Below, in pieces: positions 22,436 through 31,439 of a DNA stretch of 33,104 nucleotides. The position numbers and the translations under genes were made by a program. This DNA is from Chromera velia (lineage: Eukaryota > Sar > Chromeraceae): positions 1 to 33,104 of the forward strand of contig JAHBMJ010001275.1 in assembly GCA_018398765.1 (NCBI GenBank). The letters are read 5' to 3'. Numbering within the stretch: the first letter of the stretch is position 1; each line of letters starts with the position of its first letter. The notes below the pieces were generated by a model, which had not been told where the DNA came from, ran no database searches, and saw nothing but the letters and a program-made list of their open reading frames with translations.

Positions 22436-23277
22436 TAGAAAAAACTAGTTAAATGTTCTAGTTTAAGCTCTCTAGAACTTAGGAATCAACTCACACACAT
22501 AAGTTCTACATACAGAGAATCTGTCAGACACACAAGAGCCTTCTCTATCGATCAGGAAAGACTTGGTCCTTCTAATAGGCTCAATCAATCTGTATTGCAA
22601 AGGCTAAGATACAGATGTGCATGCCTTTGTATTACAGTGTGTATTTAATGCTATTAATTCTCTGTATTACTTTAAGGACCAAATCGAGCCTAGGTCCAAA
22701 GGTCCGTAACATTAAAAATATTAAATGCCCGGTGTATAAGCTATAGGAAAATTTCAGGTGTTTTGCCATTTATTCTACTAGTTATTCTAGTATTTAATAA
22801 TCAAACTTACTTTAACTTAATTAGGAAAGTTTTAGTTGTTTTGCTACTCATTAAACTTATTTTAACTTATTGTTACATAATATTGTATGTAGATTTTTAG
22901 CTGGGCGCTTACTAGTACGCGGCCGCTCACAGTAGTGTATTTAACCCTAGATTTAACCTGAGCTAACTTCTGAGTTCACTTTATTGATTTTTAGAAATTA
23001 TGTATAGCTATAGTGGTTGGCCAGAGCCTAAATGGTGGCTTACTGGCTTTAACCGCCTCAATTCAATTCAATTCAGTTTAAAATTATAATAATGAAGTTC
23101 TTCAGACTGTTTGTATGCTTCAAATCTAGCTTTAAATCCGCTGTATACTCTAGTGTATACCACTGCTCAATACCTACTAAATATAACTAGAATATTGCGA
23201 TCATCATGATGGCTAGCATCATGGTTCAATATTGATGGTTGCATGAGTGAAAGCGTATTCTAGAGCCTATTACACTA
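22436..23277. other. AT-rich intergenic DNA between the MITE and the nested transposon block
   Basis: About 0.84 kb without coding potential. A short interrupted palindrome (AATATTG with CAATATT) lies at about 23190-23235. The last eight bases are the left target duplication of the hAT-like element. Confidence 0.6.
23270..23277. repeat. 8-bp target site duplication, left copy
   Basis: TTACACTA, identical to 31580-31587, directly abutting the hAT-like terminal inverted repeat. Confidence 0.75.
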
Positions 23278-23315
23278 TAGAATTGTTAAATGTCATAGGC
23301 GACTCGGACAAATGT

Positions 23316-23393
23316 TAGTGTCGACACTTAGACTTGGAATGACACTAAGTGTCAATGACATTTATGTTTTAGTACAGTGTCGACACTTACTTT
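23316..23393. repeat. Subterminal palindromic repeats of the hAT-like element
   Basis: The 12-bp perfect palindrome AGTGTCGACACT occurs twice (near 23316 and 23382), with GACACTAAGTGTC between them. Related words (AGTGTCACTATAAGTGTC, GTGTTGACA, AGTGTCAACAC) occur near the right end at about 31499-31545. Confidence 0.75.
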
Positions 23394-23522
23394 TTTTCAT
23401 TTGTTATCACCTTATATGCTTGAACTTTGGAAGCATGCACGCAATAATGAGGCAAAAAGTTTGTTAAATCAAACCTCCTACCACCTAAACCTTCAAATTA
23501 TAATCATTCATTGATTTTGAAA

Positions 23523-23527
23523 CATGG
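23523..23527. repeat. Target site duplication of element B, left copy
   Basis: CATGG, matching TATGG at 29716-29720 except for one C/T change. Confidence 0.75.
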
Positions 23528-23845
23528 TGTTGTGAACCAACTTAAAGCCCGAGTCGCTGCGTCAAGCATATAATGGCATGAGCAAGAAAGACAGTTCCTG
23601 ACAGCCCCAACCGGCAGGGCGCGCGCACTTCATGACGGCCCCAACCGGCTTCAGCAACTGAAATGCATGCAAGCAAGAATGCATGCAATTAAATTGGAGA
23701 TCGATCAGAAGTAACGGTTTGATCTTAGCTGAGAAGTGGACTTAAACAAGGGACCATGCATGAACATAATTACAATCTGTGAACTCCAAGATAACCTGTA
23801 TCTCCACATAGACCTTCGCTCGTCTGTAGAGATTAGGGTTTATCA
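23528..23845 (+). repeat. 5' LTR of element B
   Basis: Begins TGTTGTGAACC and ends TTTATCA, keeping the TG...CA termini. It aligns to 29396-29715 with a constant offset after a two-base indel near the start. It contains two TGCATGCA words (23664-23671, 23680-23687) and a 16-bp direct repeat GACRGCCCCAACCGGC at 23600-23615 and 23634-23649, both also in the 3' LTR. Confidence 0.97.
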
Positions 23846-23860
23846 TGGTAGCAGGCTGGT
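23846..23860 (+). other. Primer-binding site of element B (initiator-Met tRNA type)
   Basis: TGGTAGCAG directly follows the 5' LTR. Its complement matches the CTGCTACCA 3' end of many eukaryotic initiator methionine tRNAs, the usual copia primer. Confidence 0.85.
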
Positions 23861-23900
23861 TACCGGTCTGATTCTTTACTTTCCATTCGTTCCTCTCAAC

Positions 23901-24976
23901 ATGGGTAAGAGAGGCAAGAATAGAAATCGAGGTTAAGACGGGTGTTTCATCTCCATTCCTGTAGAAGATGAAACCCCCGCTAATTCTTCTTCTCTGTCTG
24001 AAGCTGTTGCTGCAATCGTAAAGTCCACTGAAGTCATTCAGTGGCACAGCAGCAATCCAGTGGCACGGCCGTTTCTTCGACTCTTTCTACCGTACCTGTG
24101 TTGCCCACTCCCTCCGCCTCCCATAAATTTACAAAATGGGAGTGTAAGCTGAAGTACGAGGATCGTTCGTACGCCGGCCGACTGAAGATTGTGTCCTCTT
24201 TTGAGGACCATCTCAAGCAGCAGCCCTCCGCTGCCCCGAAAGTGGTCGCCTCCGCTTTCAGGTCCGGTCTGGAATCCTTCCCCAACCTCCACAACCTCGT
24301 TGCTGAGCTTCCCGCCCCCTACAGAGACAGCTACGAGTACTTGAAGACCAAGATTCTGAAAGCCTCGGGAGAGAAGGAAGAGAAGCGCCTCCTTGATGCT
24401 TTTCATTCCCTTACCACCCTTTCCTCATCGTAGCACGCAGACGTAGAGCAGTTTGGAAACGCTGTGGAGACGGCTTGTCAGCGAATGGCAACGCTGTCTC
24501 TAAGAAAAGAGCGCGTTTGTGTCTACAAAGGCACAGGCGACCCCGACGATGATGCAAACTGGAAGGTAGTGCACCAGCAAGTCCCTCTCCTTGATCCCCT
24601 AGGGAGGCGGGATGGGCAGCTCGCCTCCCTCCTTCTCCTCAATGGCATCTCCGATCACAAAGTGCGTGCCCAAGTCAGGAACGCACTCCCCGCTCACATG
24701 CCCTTCTATGGTGACGACGGAGCCCTGGAGAAGTTCCGAACTTTTGCCAAGCCATCTTGCTTCCTCCCAGTGACCCCCGTCCGATCTCCCTACCCGCAGT
24801 CGCAGCCCGGTGTGAGTGTCGCAGGAAAGCCTCCTTCCCGCCCTGCGAACCCCCAGAGTGGACGTGCAGTGCCCCCTCAGCCCAACTATACCCACCCAGG
24901 TCATAAAGCTGAGCACTGCTTAAAGCAGCACTTCTGCCCGTCCTGCTTTCGTTAGGGCTACAAGCCTGGCGACTGC
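23901..24976 (+). pseudogene. Element B Gag with CCHC-type zinc knuckle, interrupted
   Basis: The likely start is ATG at 23901, 55 bp after the LTR, giving a basic N-terminus (MGKRGKNRNRG). TAA follows at 23934, and a one-base shift before 24041 moves to the main frame. The main frame encodes a helical Gag-like domain with TAG at 24431. It ends in a zinc knuckle at 24935-24976. The knuckle reads CPSCFR, then TAG, then GYKPGDC: the C-x2-C-x4-H-x4-C spacing is exact if the TAG counts as one residue, and the His position is Tyr. Both defects could come from single C-to-T changes (CAG to TAG, CAC to TAC). The protein would package element RNA. No full-length product is possible under the standard code. 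Confidence 0.8.
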
Positions 24977-25890
24977 GAATTAGCAAAGGATATCGACGCC
25001 CTCCTCCGTACGTATGGATACCCTCCCCGTAACTCCCAGGGTCGCTCGGGTAGGCGTTCTTCCAGACAGAAGGGGGCGGCCTTGACAGAGGCTACCGATT
25101 TCGACATGGAGGACTCTGACAACGCGTCTGATTCCAACCCTGCAGCTACTGCTGCAGGTCGCATGAAGTTAGCATCTTCTTCTGATTCTCCTCGTCCCTC
25201 TTTTTCTTTTGACGGTCTTGGTTGTATGCTCGATGTGGGTGCCAGTACTACCATATGCACACGAGGCTGGCTGGTCAAGAAGAAAAAGGAAGTGGGTTTG
25301 AAATGGATAGAAGAACCATTGCCCAACCCTGTGTCCGTTCGCAGCGCATGCGCAAAGAAAGTATGGATGCGTAAATGTGCTTCGATTCCTTGTTTCCTTG
25401 ACGGCAAGCCTGCCCTGCTGAAACTATCCATCATGGAAACGGAAGCAGTGACTCTTCCCCTAGTGGGCAACGAACGCCTGATTGAAATGGGTGCCACGTT
25501 TGACTATCAGACAGGCTACCTGCATCTCCCCTGCACCGTTCTCAAATTTCTCCGTGCAGATAATGATTTATTTTTTCTGCCTCTGGAGATTGACAGGACT
25601 GGCCCACCCCAGTCTGAATGTGTACCGTCCTCCCAACCAGTATCTTTTGAGGCTGCCCAGGTGGAGCCTGCATCGTCTGTGTTTTGTTCTGATTCTGTAT
25701 CTGCTTCTTTTTCATCTTCTTCCCGCTTGCCTACCGAACCCCGACTTGTCCTTGCCAATGGGCGTCTTCCTCTTCACCTGAAGAAGGCGAGACGAAATCG
25801 ACGATAGCCAAAGCCCAGGGAAGCATCTCCTTCATGCCAGCATTCAGAACAAGCTGAATCACCAACCTCCTCATCAGCCCCCGCCCCCCC
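24977..25890 (+). pseudogene. Element B aspartic protease region
   Basis: The frame continues from Gag without shift. At about 25225-25260 it encodes CMLDVGASTTIC, a retroviral-type aspartic protease loop (D-x-G-A-S) with Val in the middle position where Ser or Thr is usual. A partner region with LPLVGNERLIEMGATFDY further on fits the flap-to-second-loop part of such proteases. A Ser-rich segment follows; a TAG at 25805 interrupts the frame before the N gap at 25891-25893. Protease would cut the polyprotein inside the virus-like particle. Confidence 0.75.
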
Positions 25891-25893
25891 NNN

Positions 25894-26735
25894 CGGCTTC
25901 GGACCCCGGTCGTTCGTCTGTGAAGGCTACCGTCGATGAGCTTATCCGCTCCCATCACGAGTGGCTTGGCCATCCCGGTATCGAGATGACGTGGCGCTCC
26001 CTTCGTGCAGGCCTGCGTGACATCCCCTCGTTGAAAGGCGGCATTTCTCGAAACGCCGTTCGACGTGCCCTCTTACCTTGCATCCGGGGGGGCACATGTG
26101 GAAGGATCAAACCCCGGCACGCAGGTGATGGCAGTCGAGGGTCTCTTGAAGTGACACAGCCAGGATTGCGTGTCACTTGTGACTTAGTCATAGAGCTCAG
26201 TGGGGGGTACTCGTTGCACATTTAAGACCAAGAGAATGATTATTGGGGGGTTGTGGTAGTAGAAGAGAAATCTTCTGACGCTATTGATGCCGCGTATGAG
26301 CGATGGACGAACAGTCTGGAAGGAGACCTCACCCTACAGGTCATGACAGACCATGGGACTGAGTTTCAAGGGAAGTTTGGAGCCCGCCTTGCCAAAAGGG
26401 AGGCTTATAATCCCCTCACTCCCGTAGGCAGTCACCACTCCCTCAGTAAGAATGAGCGCTCCCACCGCGAGTGGCTCACGATCTTGAAGGGCATCCTCCA
26501 CGACCGCGGCCTCGATGACTCCTACTGGAGAGACTTTACGTCCCTCACTGCCACAAAATACAACCGCCAGCCCCGCGGTCGCAGCAAAAAGAGCCCATTT
26601 GAGCGTCGATAGTCTGCACAGCCTCCTAGTCCTCCCATTGCTGCCCTTTGTGACTTACTTCAGACAACCCGCCGCCCCTCTGAGGGGTCTTCCCCTTTCC
26701 CTGTAGGTTCCTCAGTCCTTTACCACCACCCTGAT
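25894..26735 (+). pseudogene. Element B integrase, interrupted by TAA 26223 and TAG 26610
   Basis: After the N gap a new frame reads the HHCC domain: HHEWLGHPG, then C-x5-C (CIRGGTC). The catalytic core follows with Asp in RVTCDLVIE, Asp in MTDHGTEFQG and Glu in SKNERSHREW, 34 residues after the second Asp, a good D,D-35-E triad. TAA at 26223 lies inside the core just after SLHI, and TAG at 26610 lies after SPFERR. Neither changes the frame. A Pro/Ser-rich linker leads into the next segment. Integrase inserts element cDNA into chromosomes. Confidence 0.9.
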
Positions 26736-28484
26736 TTGCCTCATGCCAAGCTTGACCCCCTCTGGACCCCCGCTTTGGTCCTTCAACGCGTGAGTAAACA
26801 TGTGTTCCGCTTGCGTCTGCCTTCTGGCCGTCCCATTCTAGCTCACCGTTGCTGTATCCGAGCAAATGACAGTTGTCAGCCGGAACCTGTCTTCTCTGTG
26901 CTCCTTTCCGAACTGCAGCCGCAGCAGCAGCAGGAGCAGCAGCCAGTCCCCCCGCCCGAACTGCCGCAGCAGCCCCCAGCCACAGACTTCCCTCCGGCGC
27001 CCCCACCCCAGCCCCCGAAGTTTGATATCACCGACTTTCGCAAAGATGAATTGATCATCTGGAAAGATGAAAACACCAATCGGTATTTCCTAGGAAGCGT
27101 CCGTGCTGTCGATCCTAGTGGAGAGGGTAGAGTGGAAGTTCAAGCCTGGGGCTCAACTGGCCGAATGTCTCTTGCCAGCCGCCGCATGCAGCCTGCTTGG
27201 TACCCCGTGCGTGGCCGTCCTAAACTGTTGTACTCTGCACAAAAGCCTGCGGGGTGTGGGCCTGAACTGTGTTACCTGATCCCCGAAGAGGTCGTCGAGA
27301 GGACAGCCCTTACCCCTGAAGGTCGTCTTCCTTCAGACGTATGCGAGACGTACAAAAGTGTCTTGCTCGCCAGTCATAACACATACTTCCCCTCCGATCG
27401 TCTTTTTTTTGACTCGCTGGCTTCCCAAGCTGCAATGGCTGTACTGTTTTCCCCCTCCGCAGAGTCTGCTCATGAGACAGAGCACCACAATGCTGAGACA
27501 GCGACATCCCCCCCTTTCTTTCTCTGGAATGACGAACAACAGCAGGCCTCTGTTGGCGCATGCTCAGCTGCCACCACACACACCCTTCTTCCTCGCCACG
27601 ATTTATCCCCTGAGCAGCTCAAAGGCCGTGCAGCTTCCCGAGAGAAAGAGCTCTCCTCCCTCTTCGAAAACGATGTTTACGAAAGAGTTCCCATTGCTGA
27701 AGTACCGCCAGAGCAGGTCCGTTCCGCTATCCCCACCCATTTTGTCGATACCATGAAGCGTCAGAAGGCGGGGGAGTGGGATTTCAAGTCAAGAGTAGTC
27801 GCTGACGGGTCTCCGTTCTTTGATCGCAGAGAAGGGGTCACTACCTCCTGCGCCACCGCATCCCAGTGGGCCATGCGCTGTGCCTTAGCCATGGTGTTTG
27901 CACATGCAGATTTTGACCCCCGTGAGATTGTAGTGGCGGATGTTAAGACCGCCTATCTAACGGCCCTCCGATCCGACTGCGTTTACGTCCGCCCTCCTAA
28001 GGACCACCCAGACTACGGCAAGTACCTCTGGCGTCTGATTCGTGCTCTCTATGGCATGAAGGACTCAGGCAACCTGTGGGACCGTTCCTGCAACAAAACT
28101 CTCGCAGCAGCAGGCTGGGTTCCCTCCCCAGTCAGAGGGGTCTGGTGGAAATGGACAGGAAAACCAGAGGCTTCTTCCTCTCGCCTCCTGGGCATCCTTC
28201 CCACTTTTGTAGATGACTTTGCGATCCTTCCCATCGGGGGGTCAGCAGTCCAGCTTGCCCGAGAGATTGCACAGAAAGGAGGGTATAAGATGAAGATCAC
28301 CCGGCCCGACAAAGGCAGCATCCGCTGGGCAGGGGTGGATTTTGAGCTGACGAAAGACTCCATTTCCATTCACCAAACTGAGTACCTCCTGTCCCTTCCT
28401 CTGCCTGAAGGCATGGGGGAGTCTTCCACAACCCAAACAGAATGTGAAAAGTCCGATCTGTTCCCTCTTCCCCCTTCTTCTTGA
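26736..28484 (+). pseudogene. Element B integrase tail, Gln/Pro-rich linker and reverse transcriptase (582 codons open)
   Basis: This is the longest intact stretch of element B. It begins with a globular integrase tail (KLDPLWTPALVLQRV, then FRLRLPSGRP), then a Gln/Pro-rich linker at about 26915-27020 with many CAG codons. Next is a small beta-rich module (ELIIWKDENTNRYFLGSV) that resembles a Tudor- or chromo-like fold. Copia-type reverse transcriptase follows: VVADVKTAYL with the first catalytic Asp, YVRPPKDHP, WRLIRALYGMKDSGNLWD, and the FVDD catalytic box in LPTFVDDFAI. All RT catalytic Asp residues are present. TGA at 28482 ends the open segment in a weakly conserved region before the RNase H part. 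Confidence 0.92.
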
Positions 28485-29321
28485 GAACTCCCAGGAGAGC
28501 CGCCTCCGCTTCTTTCTACAAAAGAAGCGAGGTCCTTCCGTGAACGACTGGGGTGCTTGACAATGTCTTGGGTAGCACGAGATACTCGCCCTGATCTCGC
28601 GTAGGGGTGTAATCAACTTAGTCGCCATGCTTCTGCCCCCACGGCTGCCGACGCTGCCCTTCTGCTTTCGCTCCTTCGCTATGCCTGATGCACAGCCTCG
28701 TCTCGCGTAATCCAAATCTTGCGTTCCGACGTCTCGTCTTCATCCTCCCTCCTTCGCACCACATCCTGGAGTGATACCGCCCTTGGGACTGCAGACAACG
28801 CCCACCCTCAGACCGGGTGGCTAATTAGCCTCGGCTCTGCAGTCTTGCATTGGCGCGCATTTTCCCAGCAGCGTGTTGCCCGCTCGTCCACAAGAGCCAA
28901 GCTGTATGCAGCTCACGACTTAGTCAATTTCTTGGAGTGTCTTCTGCCAGCACTCCGTTGTGTCTGGAAACCAGGCGTCATATCAGACGTCAAGGTTGAT
29001 TCTCACGACCTTCTGAAGCTCGTCTCCAGCGAGATGCCCCGACCGACCGAACGTGCTCTCCTGTCAATTATTGAATCCCTCCAGCTGGGAGTGTTAGAAC
29101 GTTCCCCTCACATGCTCGTTCTTCACACTCTCTCCCTTTGCGACGCGTTCGAAGCCGCCTCAGTCCGCCTCTCCTTTGTGTCCTCAGAGGAGAATGTGGC
29201 TGATCCGTTAACCAAGCCTATGTCCATTTCCCTTCTCCTCCTCTTCTTCACCACCCTTTCCCCTCGTCCCTCGTATGATCCCGCCCCTGTTCCGCATGCC
29301 TTTGTGTTGTAACCTTTTTGA
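28485..29321 (+). pseudogene. Element B RT connection and RNase H, end of Pol
   Basis: The frame continues past TGA 28482 with ARDTRPDLA, TAG 28602, then GCNQLSRHASAPT, the copia RT/RNase H connection; TGA 28686 follows near LLRYA. RNase H shows SWSDTALG (first Asp) and VDSHDLLKLV, and Pol ends near the copia hallmark ADPLTKPM. In the SSxEAE motif the catalytic Glu is Lys (SSTRAKLYAA, codon 28899-28901), which should disable RNase H. The final stop is TAA 29310, with TGA three codons later at 29319. Confidence 0.88.
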
Positions 29322-29353
29322 ACTGTGTTGTGTATTTAACTGTTTTTTGTTTT

Positions 29354-29393
29354 GAAAGAAAGAAAGAACGAACAGAAAAGAAAAAGAAAAGAA
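29354..29393 (+). other. Polypurine tract of element B
   Basis: GAAAGAAAGAAAGAACGAAC followed by AGAAAAG and AAAAGAAAAGAA, almost pure purine, immediately before the 3' LTR. It primes plus-strand DNA synthesis in LTR elements. Confidence 0.85.
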
Positions 29394-29395
29394 TG

Positions 29396-29715
29396 TGTAT
29401 TGTAAACCAAGTTAAAGCCTGAGTCGCTGCGTCAAGCATATAATGGCATGAGCAAGAAAGACAGTTCCTGACAGCCCCAACCGGCAGGGCGCGCGCACTT
29501 CATGACGGCCCCAACCGGCTTCAGCAACTGAAATGCATGCAAGCAAGAATGCATGCAATTAAATCGGAGATCGATCAGAAGTAATGGTTTGATCTTAGCT
29601 GAGAAGTGGACTTAAACAAGGGACCATGCATGAACATAATTATAATCTATAAACTCCATGATAACCTGTATCTCCACATAGACCTTCGCTGGTCTGTAGA
29701 GATTAGGGTTTATCA
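29396..29715 (+). repeat. 3' LTR of element B
   Basis: Begins TGTATTGTAAACC and ends TTTATCA. Differences from the 5' LTR (5' base/3' base): 23534 G/A, 23541 C/G, 23550 C/T, 23695 T/C, 23715 C/T, 23773 C/T, 23779 G/A, 23781 G/A, 23789 A/T, 23821 C/G; 3' positions are these plus 5870. Confidence 0.97.
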
Positions 29716-29720
29716 TATGG
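29716..29720. repeat. Target site duplication of element B, right copy
   Basis: TATGG, matching CATGG at 23523-23527 except for one C/T change. Confidence 0.75.
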
Positions 29721-29742
29721 TAAGCAAAAATTGAAACTTAGA

Positions 29743-31338
29743 CGTGGACTTTAGTTAGTTTAGTTCTTTACTACTGAATCTTTAGTTAGTTCATATTTCC
29801 TCAGAAAACTAAATTATCAAACTAAATTATGAACTAAAATTAAACTAAACTAGTTATACACGGTCTTCAGTTTAGTTAGTTTAGTTTGATGTGTTAAACT
29901 ATAAAAGGTTTGATTACTCATTATTTGCTAGCATTGTCTGACTTAGTCTGAGTCTGAGTCAAGGAGCGCCCATCGAAAGCGTCTTCCTAGGCGTAGGACA
30001 TCAAAATCAAATAATAAAACATAACGTCATTTTTTCCAGTTTTTTTTTTTAATATTTGATTTTAATTTTTTTATTTTTGAAACTAGTTTTGAATTAAACG
30101 ATCAAAACCTAGGTCAAGTCATTTCAAAACACTAGTCAAGATGTAAGTTCTAACTGCTTTGATCTTTTTTATAAAAATCTATGAAACACTTTATTTATAA
30201 TTGTTTTCATTGAGATACATTGAGAGCAAAGACAATGACCTCAATCACAGCTTTTAGGCTTGGAGAACAGAATGAGGCTCTAGCACATCGTAGTGATCCC
30301 CTTCCACTTTCTGCTGCCAAAGCAAAAAAATTTCTTTCTTCATCTCCTTTTTAGCTAGGACACACAGTCTTCTGTACACATCAGCTTCTTTTCCAAAGAC
30401 GTGAATCCGCACGTCCTTCATGAATGAGAAGCAAATCATTTCCACATACCCACCCCATACACGCCCTTCAATGAGGCGACCTTCCAGAGCACGGACATAT
30501 TTGTCTATGTCAAGACTCCGTCTGCCGGACAGGCCCTCGTCGGACAGAAGGCCGAGTCTCTTGACTTTGTTGGCACAACAGAGCGTAATCCAACCTTCCT
30601 CCCCCCCGATCGGTGTGCCAAACACAAGGGTCTCACCACTCCCCACTGTTTAAATAAAATTGGTGATCCCGGAAAGGTGAGACTCGCACGTCCCTCCGAA
30701 TTTGTGGGAGAAGCAATGATACAGACATCTTCTGTCCCCCGGCACTTTCATGACAGGGGTCCTGTTGCCCGTGATCCCAAGCACAAAGACTGGAGTTCCA
30801 AAAAATGAAGGTTTCAGAGTTCCAAAAAATGTGAAAAGTAAAAATGAAGATGCCAGCGGGGAATCAAGGGTGGGTTGGTGGATAGGCAGAGGTGCCAATC
30901 AGAGTTGTTGAAATTCTTGAAGAGGGAAATGCAAAAATTGTGTAAGTCAGCCTATCGTATACAGACTAACTTTAAAATTTATCTCCATAAAAATCGATAA
31001 AATTGCTTTCAAAAATCCTAAAATAATAAATTTGAATTTTTGAAGACGTTTTTAGGTGACCAGAAGGTCCTAGTAGTAACCTATAGGTCAAATTGTACAT
31101 TTTTTGCATTTAAATCATATCGTCATTTTTTTTTTGTTTTGATTATTATTTTTGATTATTGTTTTTAATATCCTACGCCTAGGCGTCTTCTTTGCATAGG
31201 AGGCCGGCTCCGAGTCGCTTTCTATCTGAATTGCAAATCTTAGGGTCAAACTAGGTCAAAACTGTTTAGTTAGTTTAGTTAGTTAGTTAGTTCTCCATGG
31301 GGTCATAAACTAAACTAACTAACTAACTAAAGTCCACG
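29743..31338. mobile_element. Inverted-repeat element carrying an OTU protease gene (1.6 kb)
   Basis: The left end CGTGGACTTTAGTTAG (29743-29758) is repeated inverted at the right end (about 31323-31338), followed inward on both sides by TTAGTTAG-type repeats. A second inverted block (CCTAGGCGTAGGA near 29986-29998, inverse near 31171-31184) lies about 240 bp further left and 150 bp further right, so the inverted repeats are long and imperfect. CTTAGA flanks both outer ends (29737-29742 and 31339-31344) and may be the target duplication. The exact tips are ambiguous because the flanks also look alike. The interior holds a broken OTU-type protease gene and no recognisable transposase. Long TIRs recall Mutator-like elements, but the superfamily is not settled. 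Confidence 0.62.
30254..30751 (-). pseudogene. OTU-family cysteine protease gene with one in-frame TAA
   Basis: On the minus strand, ATG at 30751 or an unknown start further up opens a frame with GDRRCLYHCFSHKFGG, the D-x-x-C-L-(Y/F) nucleophile motif of OTU deubiquitinases. TAA at 30650-30652 interrupts it, then the same frame resumes. Next come a Y-V-x-x-L helix and GRVWGGYVEMICFSF, the WGG-x-x-E block of OTU proteins, then VRIHVFG. It ends in EGDHYDVLEP, the catalytic His motif (HYD), shortly before a TAG at 30254. Cys and His of the active site are therefore present in order with normal spacing. OTU enzymes remove ubiquitin or related tags. Its place inside inverted repeats suggests transposon cargo. 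The frame is open a further 147 nt upstream of 30751 without another ATG. Confidence 0.78.
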
Positions 31339-31385
31339 CTTAGATTGAATTAAACTGATAAAACGTTTTGTAAATAAAATTGAAT

Positions 31386-31439
31386 GGTTTTTTACAGATC
31401 TTTAAGGAGCCGCATGCACACAGGTTTTTTACAGATCTT
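31386..31439. repeat. Short direct repeat near the right end of the hAT-like element
   Basis: GGTTTTTTACAGATCTT occurs at 31386-31402 and again at 31423-31439, 37 bp apart. Confidence 0.75.

Larger units (their letters stand above)
23528..29715 (+). mobile_element. Complete Ty1/copia LTR retrotransposon B (6.19 kb)
   Basis: Two LTRs of 318 and 320 bp flank an internal region with PBS, Gag, protease, integrase, reverse transcriptase, RNase H and a polypurine tract, in Ty1/copia order. A 5-bp target duplication, CATGG at 23523-23527 and TATGG at 29716-29720, differs by one transition. The LTRs differ by ten substitutions and one two-base indel, about 3 percent, so the insertion is fairly young. 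The frame is broken by TAA 23934, TAG 24431, TAG 24953, TAG 25805, TAA 26223, TAG 26610, TGA 28482, TAG 28602 and TGA 28686 and shifts once before 24041. A three-base N gap (25891-25893) adds uncertainty. It is inserted inside the hAT-like element. Confidence 0.97.

Noticed and set aside
23831-23841. TTAGGGTTT in the LTR as a telomere-like repeat
   Set aside because: It occurs once per LTR and is not tandem.
26626-27079. Minus-strand Gly/Ala/Cys-rich frames opposite the Gln/Pro linker
   Set aside because: Reverse translation of the CAG/CCN-rich linker of element B.
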